The notes beneath the pieces are model-generated. The model saw only the letters and a list, made by a program, of their open reading frames with translations. It made no database searches and was not told the origin of the DNA. From a virus, in the IMG/VR virus record IMGVR_UViG_3300045968_000002, positions 1 through 24,594 of that record: a stretch of 24,594 nt of DNA, one strand, 5' to 3'. Below, piece by piece: positions 17,601 through 24,090 of this stretch; the first letter of the stretch is position 1; each line of letters starts with the position of its first letter. Position numbers and translations under genes: made by a program.

Positions 17601-18940
17601 TGATCTTCCCTTACCTGACACAGACTAAGTTGGGCACTTATCATCTATACCGCAACATGTTTCATCCGCAGTTGGCGCAATACGTGCTACCGCGCATGGC
17701 GATTGCCATGTACGGTGTCGGTGCCAGCTACTACATGATGACGTATTGGGACGAAGGCTCGCGTGAAGAGTTCTGGAAACGCATGGCTGACTATGAACGC
17801 TGGCGTGTATTATTTCTACCCACGCCACAACTTGCTACCATGTGGGCGCGTGGTGAACGGCCAGCGTATGATCGCTCGCTCGTACACAAGTTGACACTGC
17901 CGCCAGATATAGCACCTATTGTTGCTGGTACTGCAGCGTTCATGCAATCACTTGGCATGCTACCGGCTGATGCATTGCCTAAGCCGATTAGCAAGTCGTT
18001 GCCTAATGTGTTGCTTGACAGCTTAACACCTGCAATGCCGCCAGCGCTGCAAGCGTTGCTTGGCGCGTTCGGTTATAAGCTCGATCCGCAGTCTGCAGAT
18101 ACACGCGGCGGCAACTGGATACGCAACTACAATCAGACATTCCGCAGTGGACCACAGGCTGAAGCTGCTACCAACTTGGGTGAGGTCAGTAACTCTACAT
18201 CGCTCATGCTCAATGCATTGTTTGGCAGCATGGGCGCTAATGTCGCTGGCGCTACTGATGTACTCATACACGCGAGCAAGTTTCATCCGTCGCTTGGTGC
18301 TGGCAATGTCGTCACTATGAGGCAAGCGCAGGATTTCTCTGAAGGTCTACGCGCAGCTACCACTGAGTTGTTCAAACGCTCTACCGCTAACGTGCCTGAT
18401 GTTGTACCTGTGTGGGGTGGCAAGCCGAAGTACATGACTATGACCAGCGCATATACATATGTGCGCGAGAACAATGAGCATATACGCAGTATAGCTGGCA
18501 TGCGTGATAATGCTGTAGGCAAGGCGGCTGCGTTGCGTAGGCAGCAAGCTGCACAAGTGGGTGGTGTGCCACAGCAAGCGCTCGTCGATGCTTCGCTTAT
18601 TCAACTAGCGCAAGATGTCTACAGGTGGCAAGGTGCAAAGGGTGATCTAGGTCTGCTGCGTAAAGAGTACAAAGACCTAGCTACCATGTCAGGGTCACTG
18701 CGTATGCAGTATCAGATGCCGCAAGAAGAAAAGCAACGCAGGATGAATGAGATTATCAAGCGGCAACAGGACAACATGGAGCAACAGCATCTTGCTATCA
18801 AGTACTTTGAGCAAGAAGCAACCGCCCGCTACGGCCCTTATCTGAAGCAGCAGCTAGGCGGTCGCCCATTGTCGTTGTCTGTCATGGATCAGTTGATGCG
18901 TGACAGCTTAGGTAATCCTGCATACTCGCAGTCACCCTAA
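14669..18940 (+). CDS. giant internal virion / DNA ejection channel protein (T7 gp16-like position)
   Basis: This encodes 1423 aa. The start is TTG 14669, overlapping the previous stop by eight bases, with AGAGGA (14655-14660) well placed; no nearby ATG fits. The protein is helical with several hydrophobic patches: an AAAVGAATIPTDLLAL stretch near residue 40, a Gly/Ala run (GGGAAAAAFIGAV) near 265, and a large conserved-looking middle (about 730-1060: FKFFTTGKGNPVFAVKGALY, WQFYGDLVNSIYLAPKR, YLTQTKLGTYHLYRNMFHP). Such a block occurs in giant ejection proteins and polyvalent proteins of podoviruses (an LPD38-like region is possible). The transglycosylase that T7 gp16 carries is instead in the neighbouring gene. 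It is probably the cytoplasmic-membrane channel of the ejection apparatus. Confidence 0.65.
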   Translation: MADYTREEFIEKFGYDPDTAVADEQPQEGEGLLKRYGRAAAVGAATIPTDLLALPDIVYQGGKALVSGDKPFMEQFGENIQVEGAADNVRKHLTDIVTAWQQQNPQLSQQDIERGLEDYQKTKEFEDFKNEQLKGGAWLATTAKNTVRKFLGDTRTEEQRPWTESVAEIAGGAIVPGTAATKAASALTRGVVESALASSKLARGAARTVEVLTPLTTPYTPGNIALNTAVGTGIDQALRVAQGKESAFTPKDEDTAGVGTLATIAGGGAAAAAFIGAVRGKSNVALQASQTRKALEAHPPVDIRVPAEPKTGQAGIESTVEQQLNPPSYIEQQPWYKRPMQRLANQFVDQGAGLDAVIRQERGYAEAQRFEGIRTTNTGAVLNDTVYANTNTSLRDLVHAVDQLAPEERRAVQAGMQMSSYAAHLGVVEQTTLDRLSALQQRLNKASNNLQRSRIQKEFDQLTNDYSRFKLDDPSARPMLPELPMAQVKAIAKAFENDTTPGVVKVREALKAWGDEMLKLQVQEGKMSAAYAASLRSRNPYYVPVINDPLKGATGFNRLYKSITESITRRMSKQSEGTGGAVLRETPIQELSKEIPAPRTNALAPESRVTTPLHPLSSIRFYTERAYRDVAHTHMRNEYLRTLAKLPDGKDTAFVRDGHMRVVRFTAPGSGGRFSNKTWHAADELGSPLVREAAESPRVVPEWQNGRVRLWEFGDLEHAAMLRAEPVVLNGLMKALNTTSRFFKFFTTGKGNPVFAVKGALYDLTIGLLTHSANRAFGPLSTGLRHILPESLARHTIGRIPDPTAIAAPVYHAMRSVIDTTVNYVAHATAQTLARENAAFGAMRQVLGPKLWNDVVAASTKVALWTDNFKTMQLMRAGVAHGVTAVDDISKVRGAWAISVDSIPKPLRAAWQFYGDLVNSIYLAPKRMFYTENYGLLYRKYNGNIPKQALDQLIHETRTIGGDMSKIPASKLMRDAEMIFPYLTQTKLGTYHLYRNMFHPQLAQYVLPRMAIAMYGVGASYYMMTYWDEGSREEFWKRMADYERWRVLFLPTPQLATMWARGERPAYDRSLVHKLTLPPDIAPIVAGTAAFMQSLGMLPADALPKPISKSLPNVLLDSLTPAMPPALQALLGAFGYKLDPQSADTRGGNWIRNYNQTFRSGPQAEAATNLGEVSNSTSLMLNALFGSMGANVAGATDVLIHASKFHPSLGAGNVVTMRQAQDFSEGLRAATTELFKRSTANVPDVVPVWGGKPKYMTMTSAYTYVRENNEHIRSIAGMRDNAVGKAAALRRQQAAQVGGVPQQALVDASLIQLAQDVYRWQGAKGDLGLLRKEYKDLATMSGSLRMQYQMPQEEKQRRMNEIIKRQQDNMEQQHLAIKYFEQEATARYGPYLKQQLGGRPLSLSVMDQLMRDSLGNPAYSQSP

Positions 18941-19171
18941 TACGTCATGCCATACTAGCTCGCTGCCATATTCAGGATGGCCGTGTATAGCAAGCATGTC
19001 ATCCATTGATGCCCATATGGCTGTTGATCGTCGCGCTGTCATCCAACGAATTGCAACGCTACCATCATCAAACACGCAACCTTGAAACTGCGGTTGATCG
19101 GCAGGATTTTTCTGCTCGTCAGTGTGTGGTGCATTTGTCATGTCACGCCGATACATCGTAAAGCATCTCAT
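18932..19171 (-). CDS. 79-residue protein, unknown, coupled to DNA polymerase
   Basis: ATG 19171 overlaps the polymerase stop as ATGA, with GGAG about nine bases upstream; a longer TTG start at 19213 is less likely. The C-terminal two thirds (GCVFDDGSVAIRWMTARRST, then SMDDMLAIHGH) resemble a small protein often found beside phage replication genes, in which a beta-hairpin is followed by an S-x-D-D-M-L-A-I-H-G-H helix. Its function is unknown. Its stop overlaps the stop region of the convergent giant virion gene by nine bases. Confidence 0.7.
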   Translation of the reverse strand: MRCFTMYRRDMTNAPHTDEQKNPADQPQFQGCVFDDGSVAIRWMTARRSTAIWASMDDMLAIHGHPEYGSELVWHDVLG

Positions 19172-21702
19172 TTGTGCAACTCCGTTTGCTTGATCTTCTT
19201 GATAGTTGACCAACGATGTACGCCGCCTTCGTCAGGCACACTGATACCGCATTCAGCAGGTATGATTAGCTGCTTACCACCTATCAACAGCGGCGCTTCT
19301 GCGTGTTTCACCATGATGCGTAGCGCTTGCTTCGCTACATCTTTGCGAGCTATGCCTACTAGACCATCGTGCGTGTTGAGCGCGATGCGGGCGCGGCCTT
19401 TGGGCCACTTGTCATCGTCGTGGCACTTATAAATGACGCGGCATATGTGATCCCCTATAGTGGACTGTGGATAGAAGGCGACGATTGCTTCGGTACTTTC
19501 CTCCGTCACCGGAATTAATTGAACGTACCGCCTTCCGTAGGCGTTGTAGATGGCACGATCTTCTCGTACTCGGTTCAAGTCTGCCGTCCACCCGACTTTA
19601 AGCTCTGGCGTCAGCTTGTGGTACTTGACAAACGCTTCGCTTGCTGTAGATAGAGACAAGCCTGTTGTAAGTGCTAGACGATCAGGCATCATTCGGTAGT
19701 TAAGACCATGACGACATCTCTTTGCAATGTAGCGGATAGTCGGTTGCCCCGCCTTGTCAGGGACAAACTGAATGCCATCACGCTTCGCGGCGGCTTCGTC
19801 CAAGGGATAACGGTCGAAGGTGGGAACATCTGCATACGGTACGTTGAACATGTCACTGGCGAGAGCGCGGTGGCAGTCGTAGCTCCCATCACGGCGAGCG
19901 CGTTCAAACTGTTCAATCCATGTGCCGATGTTGTAGCGCCAGCCAACGACACGCGCCTCCGCTTGCGAGCCATCTATGTAAATAAAGCAGCATTCAGGGT
20001 CAGCTATGAACATCTCCTTCGCGCGGTCAGGGATGTTTTGCAGGTTGCCACCCGAACCCCAAAGCGTTTGAGCGCTTGACAGACGACCGGGCGCTGACTT
20101 GACGCCGGTTTGTCTGTAGTCACAACGCATACGGTCGTCGCTGTCAGGTTGTGCTGAAGCGTATACACTGTAGAACTTGTCATCTTCAATGTATGCGTCA
20201 ACTGCATTAAGCACAGCGCGAGCGGCGGCTGATGTGCGTGGATGCTTACGCATTAGCTCCCGATTAGTAGCGTCGGTAGATGTACCGCGACCTACTAACT
20301 TTAGCTTACTGAAGTATAGCTCTGCCATCTGCTTAGGTGAGTTTGGATTTGGCGTGTAGGTTTGATCACCTACAGCATCGCGTGCTGCTGTGTAGAAGGC
20401 ATTGAGCTTACGTTGTAGATCGTCGTATAGATTGCCGGGAGTGTTAACGTCGAGCATGCGATGGCGCAGCGGCATGTCATTCAACACACCACCGACAGTC
20501 ATCCACACTAGATGCGCTTGCAAACGCATTACATGCTCGAAGTAGAACTTGTCCAACTTCTGCTCGCGTAGCTCAGCAACGATCTTGCTATTGCTGGCAA
20601 GTGTAAGGGCGCAGTCCTTGCAGTTGTACGTCCAGTAATTGTCGATACCTCCAGTATGTCGCCATTCGTCCTTCTCATTCTTGTAGAACGGATGGGTAGT
20701 ATACTGCTTGACGATGAAACCAAGATCGTGCGGCATGGTAGGGTATAGAACATGATGACCGAGCATTGTGTCAGAGTACGCTGGACGACAACGTATCTTA
20801 TCCTTAAACCACAGCCACGCCATGTCGAAGCCGCCATTCTGCCACACCACGCGGACAGATGGTGTTGAATAAAGACGTTGGAGCGATCGACGTATTTGGA
20901 TTTCTTCTGCTTTAGTGTAGACGTTTTCTTGTTCATTGCGGAACGCGATGCACATTGCTTCCTTCGCGGAGTGAGCGAGGCCAACGCACGCTGTTTCATT
21001 GCTGACCACTTCGATGTCACTGCCAATGGGGTCACGTGATGCTTGACAATGAGCAATGTATGATATAGCTTCGGTCGCGGTTGGATTGATGATCGCGTTG
21101 ACGACATGTGGTTTGAACTTTCCTAATATGACTGGCCGCAGCTTGTCGGCTATGTCCATGTCGAAGATGATGTGTGCCATTGGGTCACGTGCACAGAACG
21201 CAGGGTTAAATGTCGTTATACATTGTATACTACGATCCCCTACGTGGGCGTCCAATACGCTACCACGCCAGTTCGTTATCCCCTTGCGCCCGCAGATGGC
21301 TTCAACTGCATAGTTACCTAACAGAAGAACATGCTTCAAGTTCGGAAGCTGACGTAGTTCCCACAGTAGAAGCTCCTGCCATGACGTTAGCTCATGCTTC
21401 CCAATTGGCCGACGAGTTGCGCTGTCGTGTACGTCAAATGCTACTTGACGCTTGGCAACGTTAGTGATGTAGCATTCGTGACGCTTGACTTCAGGACAAT
21501 AGGTTCGGATAGACTTCCACAGTATGTTACCCGCACCGCCTATGAGCGGTACGCCTTGTGCTACTTCATTACGACCGGGAGCTTCAGCTACAACAGCGAG
21601 CGTTGCGCCGAGTGTACCGGACATAGCACATTCAACTTGCAAGCCAGCAGCTTGTGCCTGCAATGAGAATGCCTCTTTGAGTTCTGCTATTGTTGTGATC
21701 AT
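19168..21702 (-). CDS. UDG-like / 3'-5' exonuclease / family-A DNA polymerase fusion
   Basis: This encodes 844 aa. ATG 21702 overlaps the helicase stop as ATGA and has GGAAG eight bases upstream; ATG 21717 has no ribosome-binding site. Residues about 30-190 are a uracil-DNA-glycosylase superfamily domain (AEAPGRNE at 39-46, PLIGGAG at 52-58, FNPA at 165-168). The exonuclease follows: D229-E231 (SDIE), N289/D293 (WQNGGFD), Y359/D363 (YNCKD). Polymerase motif A is IDGSQAEAR (D577), motif B is RYIAKRCRHGLNY (R657, K661, Y669) and motif C is THDG (D779). Catalytic aspartates are all present. It is the replicative polymerase with proofreading; the glycosylase-like part may no longer excise uracil. 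Two palindromic sites lie in the gene. Confidence 0.9.
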   Translation of the reverse strand: MITTIAELKEAFSLQAQAAGLQVECAMSGTLGATLAVVAEAPGRNEVAQGVPLIGGAGNILWKSIRTYCPEVKRHECYITNVAKRQVAFDVHDSATRRPIGKHELTSWQELLLWELRQLPNLKHVLLLGNYAVEAICGRKGITNWRGSVLDAHVGDRSIQCITTFNPAFCARDPMAHIIFDMDIADKLRPVILGKFKPHVVNAIINPTATEAISYIAHCQASRDPIGSDIEVVSNETACVGLAHSAKEAMCIAFRNEQENVYTKAEEIQIRRSLQRLYSTPSVRVVWQNGGFDMAWLWFKDKIRCRPAYSDTMLGHHVLYPTMPHDLGFIVKQYTTHPFYKNEKDEWRHTGGIDNYWTYNCKDCALTLASNSKIVAELREQKLDKFYFEHVMRLQAHLVWMTVGGVLNDMPLRHRMLDVNTPGNLYDDLQRKLNAFYTAARDAVGDQTYTPNPNSPKQMAELYFSKLKLVGRGTSTDATNRELMRKHPRTSAAARAVLNAVDAYIEDDKFYSVYASAQPDSDDRMRCDYRQTGVKSAPGRLSSAQTLWGSGGNLQNIPDRAKEMFIADPECCFIYIDGSQAEARVVGWRYNIGTWIEQFERARRDGSYDCHRALASDMFNVPYADVPTFDRYPLDEAAAKRDGIQFVPDKAGQPTIRYIAKRCRHGLNYRMMPDRLALTTGLSLSTASEAFVKYHKLTPELKVGWTADLNRVREDRAIYNAYGRRYVQLIPVTEESTEAIVAFYPQSTIGDHICRVIYKCHDDDKWPKGRARIALNTHDGLVGIARKDVAKQALRIMVKHAEAPLLIGGKQLIIPAECGISVPDEGGVHRWSTIKKIKQTELHK
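20162..20174. promoter_or_regulatory. near-copy of palindromic site, TATACACTGTAGA (copy 3)
   Basis: This matches the 13-bp palindrome in 12 of 13 positions, inside the polymerase gene. The following ACTTG resembles the ACTGA flank of the copy at 9304. It is the weakest member and could be chance. Confidence 0.25.
21217..21229. promoter_or_regulatory. palindromic site TATACATTGTATA (copy 4)
   Basis: This is an exact 6-1-6 palindrome in the glycosylase-like part of the polymerase gene. Read on the minus strand it is flanked by CGTAG on the left, as in copy 1, and AACGA on the right, as in copy 5, which extends the similarity beyond the core. Confidence 0.45.
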
Positions 21703-23036
21703 TTCTTTCGCTTCCATCCGAGTGAGCGCAGTGATGTTGAATACGAACGTTGATCTGTGAGGATGGTGACTTGCTTTGCGGCGCGTGTTACTCCTGTGTA
21801 GAAGTTAGGACGGCTAAGGTTGAAGAACGCACATGATGCCATAGTATAGCATACTGTGTCGTACTGGCTACCTTGACACTTGTGCGTTGTGAGTGCGTAT
21901 GCTAGCTCTATCACCTTTCGGGGATCGTAGTGAAAGTGATAACGCTTTCGCATATTGTATTCCTCAACACGCGGGGGTAGTTCAACAACTCTATCCCCGA
22001 AGTCGATTTCAAGTACGCCATACTCATCAATGTTGGTGATCCTACCAACCTCCCCATTGAGCATCTGCTTAGTCTCTGGACATGGTATGAATGTGCTAAT
22101 GATACCGACGCCGTTAGCGTCGTACTCTCCGAAGCGTTCGTTGTAGTCGCGTAGATCGTAGCTATTAGTATTGCACACAACCTTGTCGCCAACGCTGACA
22201 AATACACGGTTCTTTGTCTCCCACTTATTGCGCGGCAGTTCGATCTTGCATGGCATGTGTGGATTGAAGCGAGCTTGCAAGATGCTATTCAATCGTATGG
22301 TGCCTATGTCTGACTTACGTGCCGGCGATACGATTTGATTGTTGAGACTACACCAGTCAACGGACTTGTCGCTGTCGAGATAGTCATACAATGAGCGTAG
22401 CACAGCATCGTGCATAGTCACACGTACATCTTGATTAGCTGTGAAGAACAAGCCACGTGCTATACGGCGAGCTACTTCGATAATGCCATTGCCTTCAGCT
22501 TGACGATAGATGTTCGCAAGCGTGAAGGTGTTAGGCATCTCTAAGCATTTCTTGAATGGCGATGTTGGGTCAGCTAGATCAGTATTCTCGATAGGTGGCA
22601 GTTGTTGTATGTCACCAAATACACGCAAGCAACTGCCGGGACGCATGGCACTCACTAAGTCGCGGTGTAGACCTGTGCCTACCATCGCATACTCATCAGC
22701 GATGATGACATTGTGTGGCATTGGATTGTGTCGTGTATATCCCGGTTGACTGACAGATGTAGCTTCACCTGTCTCTTCGTCAAAGTCAGGGCGATTGAAT
22801 GCAAGCAGCTTGTGTATAGTTGAAGCAGGATGGCCGGTTGCTTCGCGTATACGGCGAGCAGCTTTGCCTGTAGGTGCAGCTATAGCGTAGTCAATGCCAC
22901 GCTCCTTGAGCGCGTCTGCAACCTGTTTGATAATGGTGGTTTTACCTGTGCCAGCTTCGCCAGTGACGGCGACTAGGCGTTTGCTAACGTCTGTGCACGT
23001 ATCGACAGCACGTTGCTGTTCTGCGTCTAAGTTCAT
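21699..23036 (-). CDS. SF1B DNA helicase, RecD/Dda type
   Basis: This encodes 445 aa. The frame is open to 23120, but ATG 23036 has GGAG nine bases upstream and begins MNLDAEQQRAVD, the normal Q-motif start of this family. Walker A GEAGTGKTT (26-34), motif Ia AAPTGKAARR, Walker B IIADE (111-115), motif III GDIQQLPP (141-148), and the C-terminal motifs ALTTHKCQGSQYD and YTGVTRA are all present in order. It is a 5'-3' ATP-dependent helicase expected at the phage replication fork or in recombination. It lies directly upstream of the polymerase with a four-base ATGA overlap, so the two are probably made in step. Confidence 0.9.
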   Translation of the reverse strand: MNLDAEQQRAVDTCTDVSKRLVAVTGEAGTGKTTIIKQVADALKERGIDYAIAAPTGKAARRIREATGHPASTIHKLLAFNRPDFDEETGEATSVSQPGYTRHNPMPHNVIIADEYAMVGTGLHRDLVSAMRPGSCLRVFGDIQQLPPIENTDLADPTSPFKKCLEMPNTFTLANIYRQAEGNGIIEVARRIARGLFFTANQDVRVTMHDAVLRSLYDYLDSDKSVDWCSLNNQIVSPARKSDIGTIRLNSILQARFNPHMPCKIELPRNKWETKNRVFVSVGDKVVCNTNSYDLRDYNERFGEYDANGVGIISTFIPCPETKQMLNGEVGRITNIDEYGVLEIDFGDRVVELPPRVEEYNMRKRYHFHYDPRKVIELAYALTTHKCQGSQYDTVCYTMASCAFFNLSRPNFYTGVTRAAKQVTILTDQRSYSTSLRSLGWKRKK

Positions 23037-23082
23037 GATGAAGTTCTCCGCGCATAGGTTTCGCGCTGTTGTAGTGTTAAGA

Positions 23083-23110
23083 GTGCCACACGCTGTTACA
23101 CGTGTGGCAC
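23083..23110 (-). terminator. strong hairpin in the leader of the helicase gene
   Basis: GTGCCACACG (23083-23092) and CGTGTGGCAC (23101-23110) form a perfect 10-bp stem with an 8-nt loop in the 158-base gap between the 92-aa gene and the helicase. On the minus strand TCTTAACAC follows, which is a poor U-run, so it may be a weak terminator/attenuator or an RNA-stabilising structure. No gene is seen in the gap. Confidence 0.5.
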
Positions 23111-23194
23111 CCCTTCGCAAGCTACTTGTCGCCTGTTTGCAATACCTCTTAGAATGCAGATGAATACATCAGCATTAGGTTGAGGGATTAACGA

Positions 23195-23473
23195 CTAGCC
23201 GACCTGCGTAGCTCCGTCGCTCTCCTGACCGCGCTTGCTTGAGATGATTTCGTGCTTGACACGTGTCAGCCCCAAGTTCGCATAGTCGGGTGTATCCATG
23301 AACTCAATCACCTTCCGTGCGTCGGAGATGATGCGCTCGACTTGCAGCTTCGCGCCGGGAATGGTGTTCCCGCTAGCATCAACGACCTTCACGAAGAAAT
23401 GAAACGTCCGCTTCTGCGGTGCACGCTGTTGTGGACGCTTCGCCTTGGTAGTACCTGATGGCGCTTGTGCCAT
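23195..23473 (-). CDS. 92-residue protein in replication module, unknown
   Basis: ATG 23473 has AGGA eight bases upstream; the upstream ATG 23488 lacks a site. The first 22 residues are basic and disordered-looking (GTTKAKRPQQRAPQKR), then a beta-rich segment (TFHFFVKVVDASGNTIPGAK, LQVERIISDARKVIEFM) and a flexible tail. A basic, unstructured leader before a small beta domain suggests DNA or RNA contact. Between a terminator-like hairpin upstream and a second hairpin downstream it may be expressed as its own unit. The family is not recognised. Confidence 0.7.
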   Translation of the reverse strand: MAQAPSGTTKAKRPQQRAPQKRTFHFFVKVVDASGNTIPGAKLQVERIISDARKVIEFMDTPDYANLGLTRVKHEIISSKRGQESDGATQVG

Positions 23474-23488
23474 GACTATAGTCCTCAT

Positions 23489-23527
23489 TGAGAGAGAAAA
23501 TGCTAGGCGGCGGGATTACCGCCTAGC
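23489..23527 (-). terminator. rho-independent terminator in replication module
   Basis: GCTAGGCGG (23502-23510) and CCGCCTAGC (23519-23527) form a perfect 9-bp GC-rich stem with an 8-nt loop. On the minus strand it is followed by ATTTTCTCTCTC. It lies between the DUF669-like gene and the 92-aa gene and should end or reduce transcription from upstream. Confidence 0.7.
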
Positions 23528-23556
23528 TGTTGCGCTGTATTGAGTACCACACTCGT

Positions 23557-23569
23557 TATACATTGTATA
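23557..23569. promoter_or_regulatory. palindromic site TATACATTGTATA (copy 5)
   Basis: This is an exact copy in the intergenic region, three bases beyond the stop of the DUF669-like gene and 30 bases before the terminator stem. It shares the GTTATACATTGTATA string with copy 4. As in copy 1, the site lies just after a stop codon and before a terminator hairpin. Confidence 0.5.
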
Positions 23570-23572
23570 GTG

Positions 23573-23980
23573 CTAGAGTGGCAGCACCCTACCGATTTCC
23601 GCCCGCTTGTTCTTCTCCAAGTCCATGCCCATGCGGACGGCAGCACGTGCCTCACGACCTACGAAGTCGTTAGGGTCGATGTTGCTGGACATCGGAACGC
23701 CGAAAGCCTTGCATGTATTCTTCATGCGCCAACGGTCGGCGGGAATGTCACGTGCAACAACGTTGAGAGTGAACGTAAGCTCGTCAACACCTTCACCGGG
23801 ATCGAAGTCAGCAGGGAACTCCGAGCGCGGTATCTGCAACGTAAGTGTCAACATCGGGTTGCCAGATGATGCAGCCTCTTTATCGACTGCAGCAGTGCAC
23901 ACACACTTGTATTCTCCCGGCGGGAGTTGTGGGGGTGCTTCTGCATCGGCAATGTTTTGACTAAATGCGAGTAGACCCAT
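23573..23980 (-). CDS. DUF669-like protein, candidate ssDNA-binding/recombination partner
   Basis: This encodes 135 aa with the best ribosome-binding site in the window, AAGGAGGT (23986-23993), five bases before ATG. The pattern PPGEYKCVCTAAVDKEASS-like start, strand PMLTLTLQIP, strand DELTFTLNVV, WRMKNTCKAFGVP and the closing FVGREARAAVRMG resembles the DUF669 family of phage proteins, which are commonly encoded next to Sak4/RecA-like ATPases and are suspected single-strand binding or annealing partners. The gene upstream is such an ATPase, which supports the call. The strong site suggests high expression. The 110-base gap upstream (23981-24090) holds only this site and a TAGCAAGC direct repeat. 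Confidence 0.6.
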   Translation of the reverse strand: MGLLAFSQNIADAEAPPQLPPGEYKCVCTAAVDKEAASSGNPMLTLTLQIPRSEFPADFDPGEGVDELTFTLNVVARDIPADRWRMKNTCKAFGVPMSSNIDPNDFVGREARAAVRMGMDLEKNKRAEIGRVLPL

Positions 23981-24090
23981 AGTCTACCTCCTTGTGTTTG
24001 AGCGACTTGTCAGATAAGCACACAGCCAGAGAACTAGCAAGCCGCTAGAACTAGTACTCGTAGCAAGCGATTAAGCTATTAGTAGTGTGC

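Noticed and set aside
23111-23160. Possible 15-codon leader peptide on the minus strand before the helicase hairpin
   Set aside because: It would need an ATT start; there is no independent support.
379-23199. 13-base string TTAACGACTAGCC near 380 and near 23187
   Set aside because: A few exact 13-base repeats are expected by chance in 24.6 kb, and the contexts (gene ends on opposite strands) share nothing else.
24035-24068. Direct repeat TAGCAAGC twice, 26 bases apart
   Set aside because: Only eight bases, two copies, in a short gap; compatible with chance.
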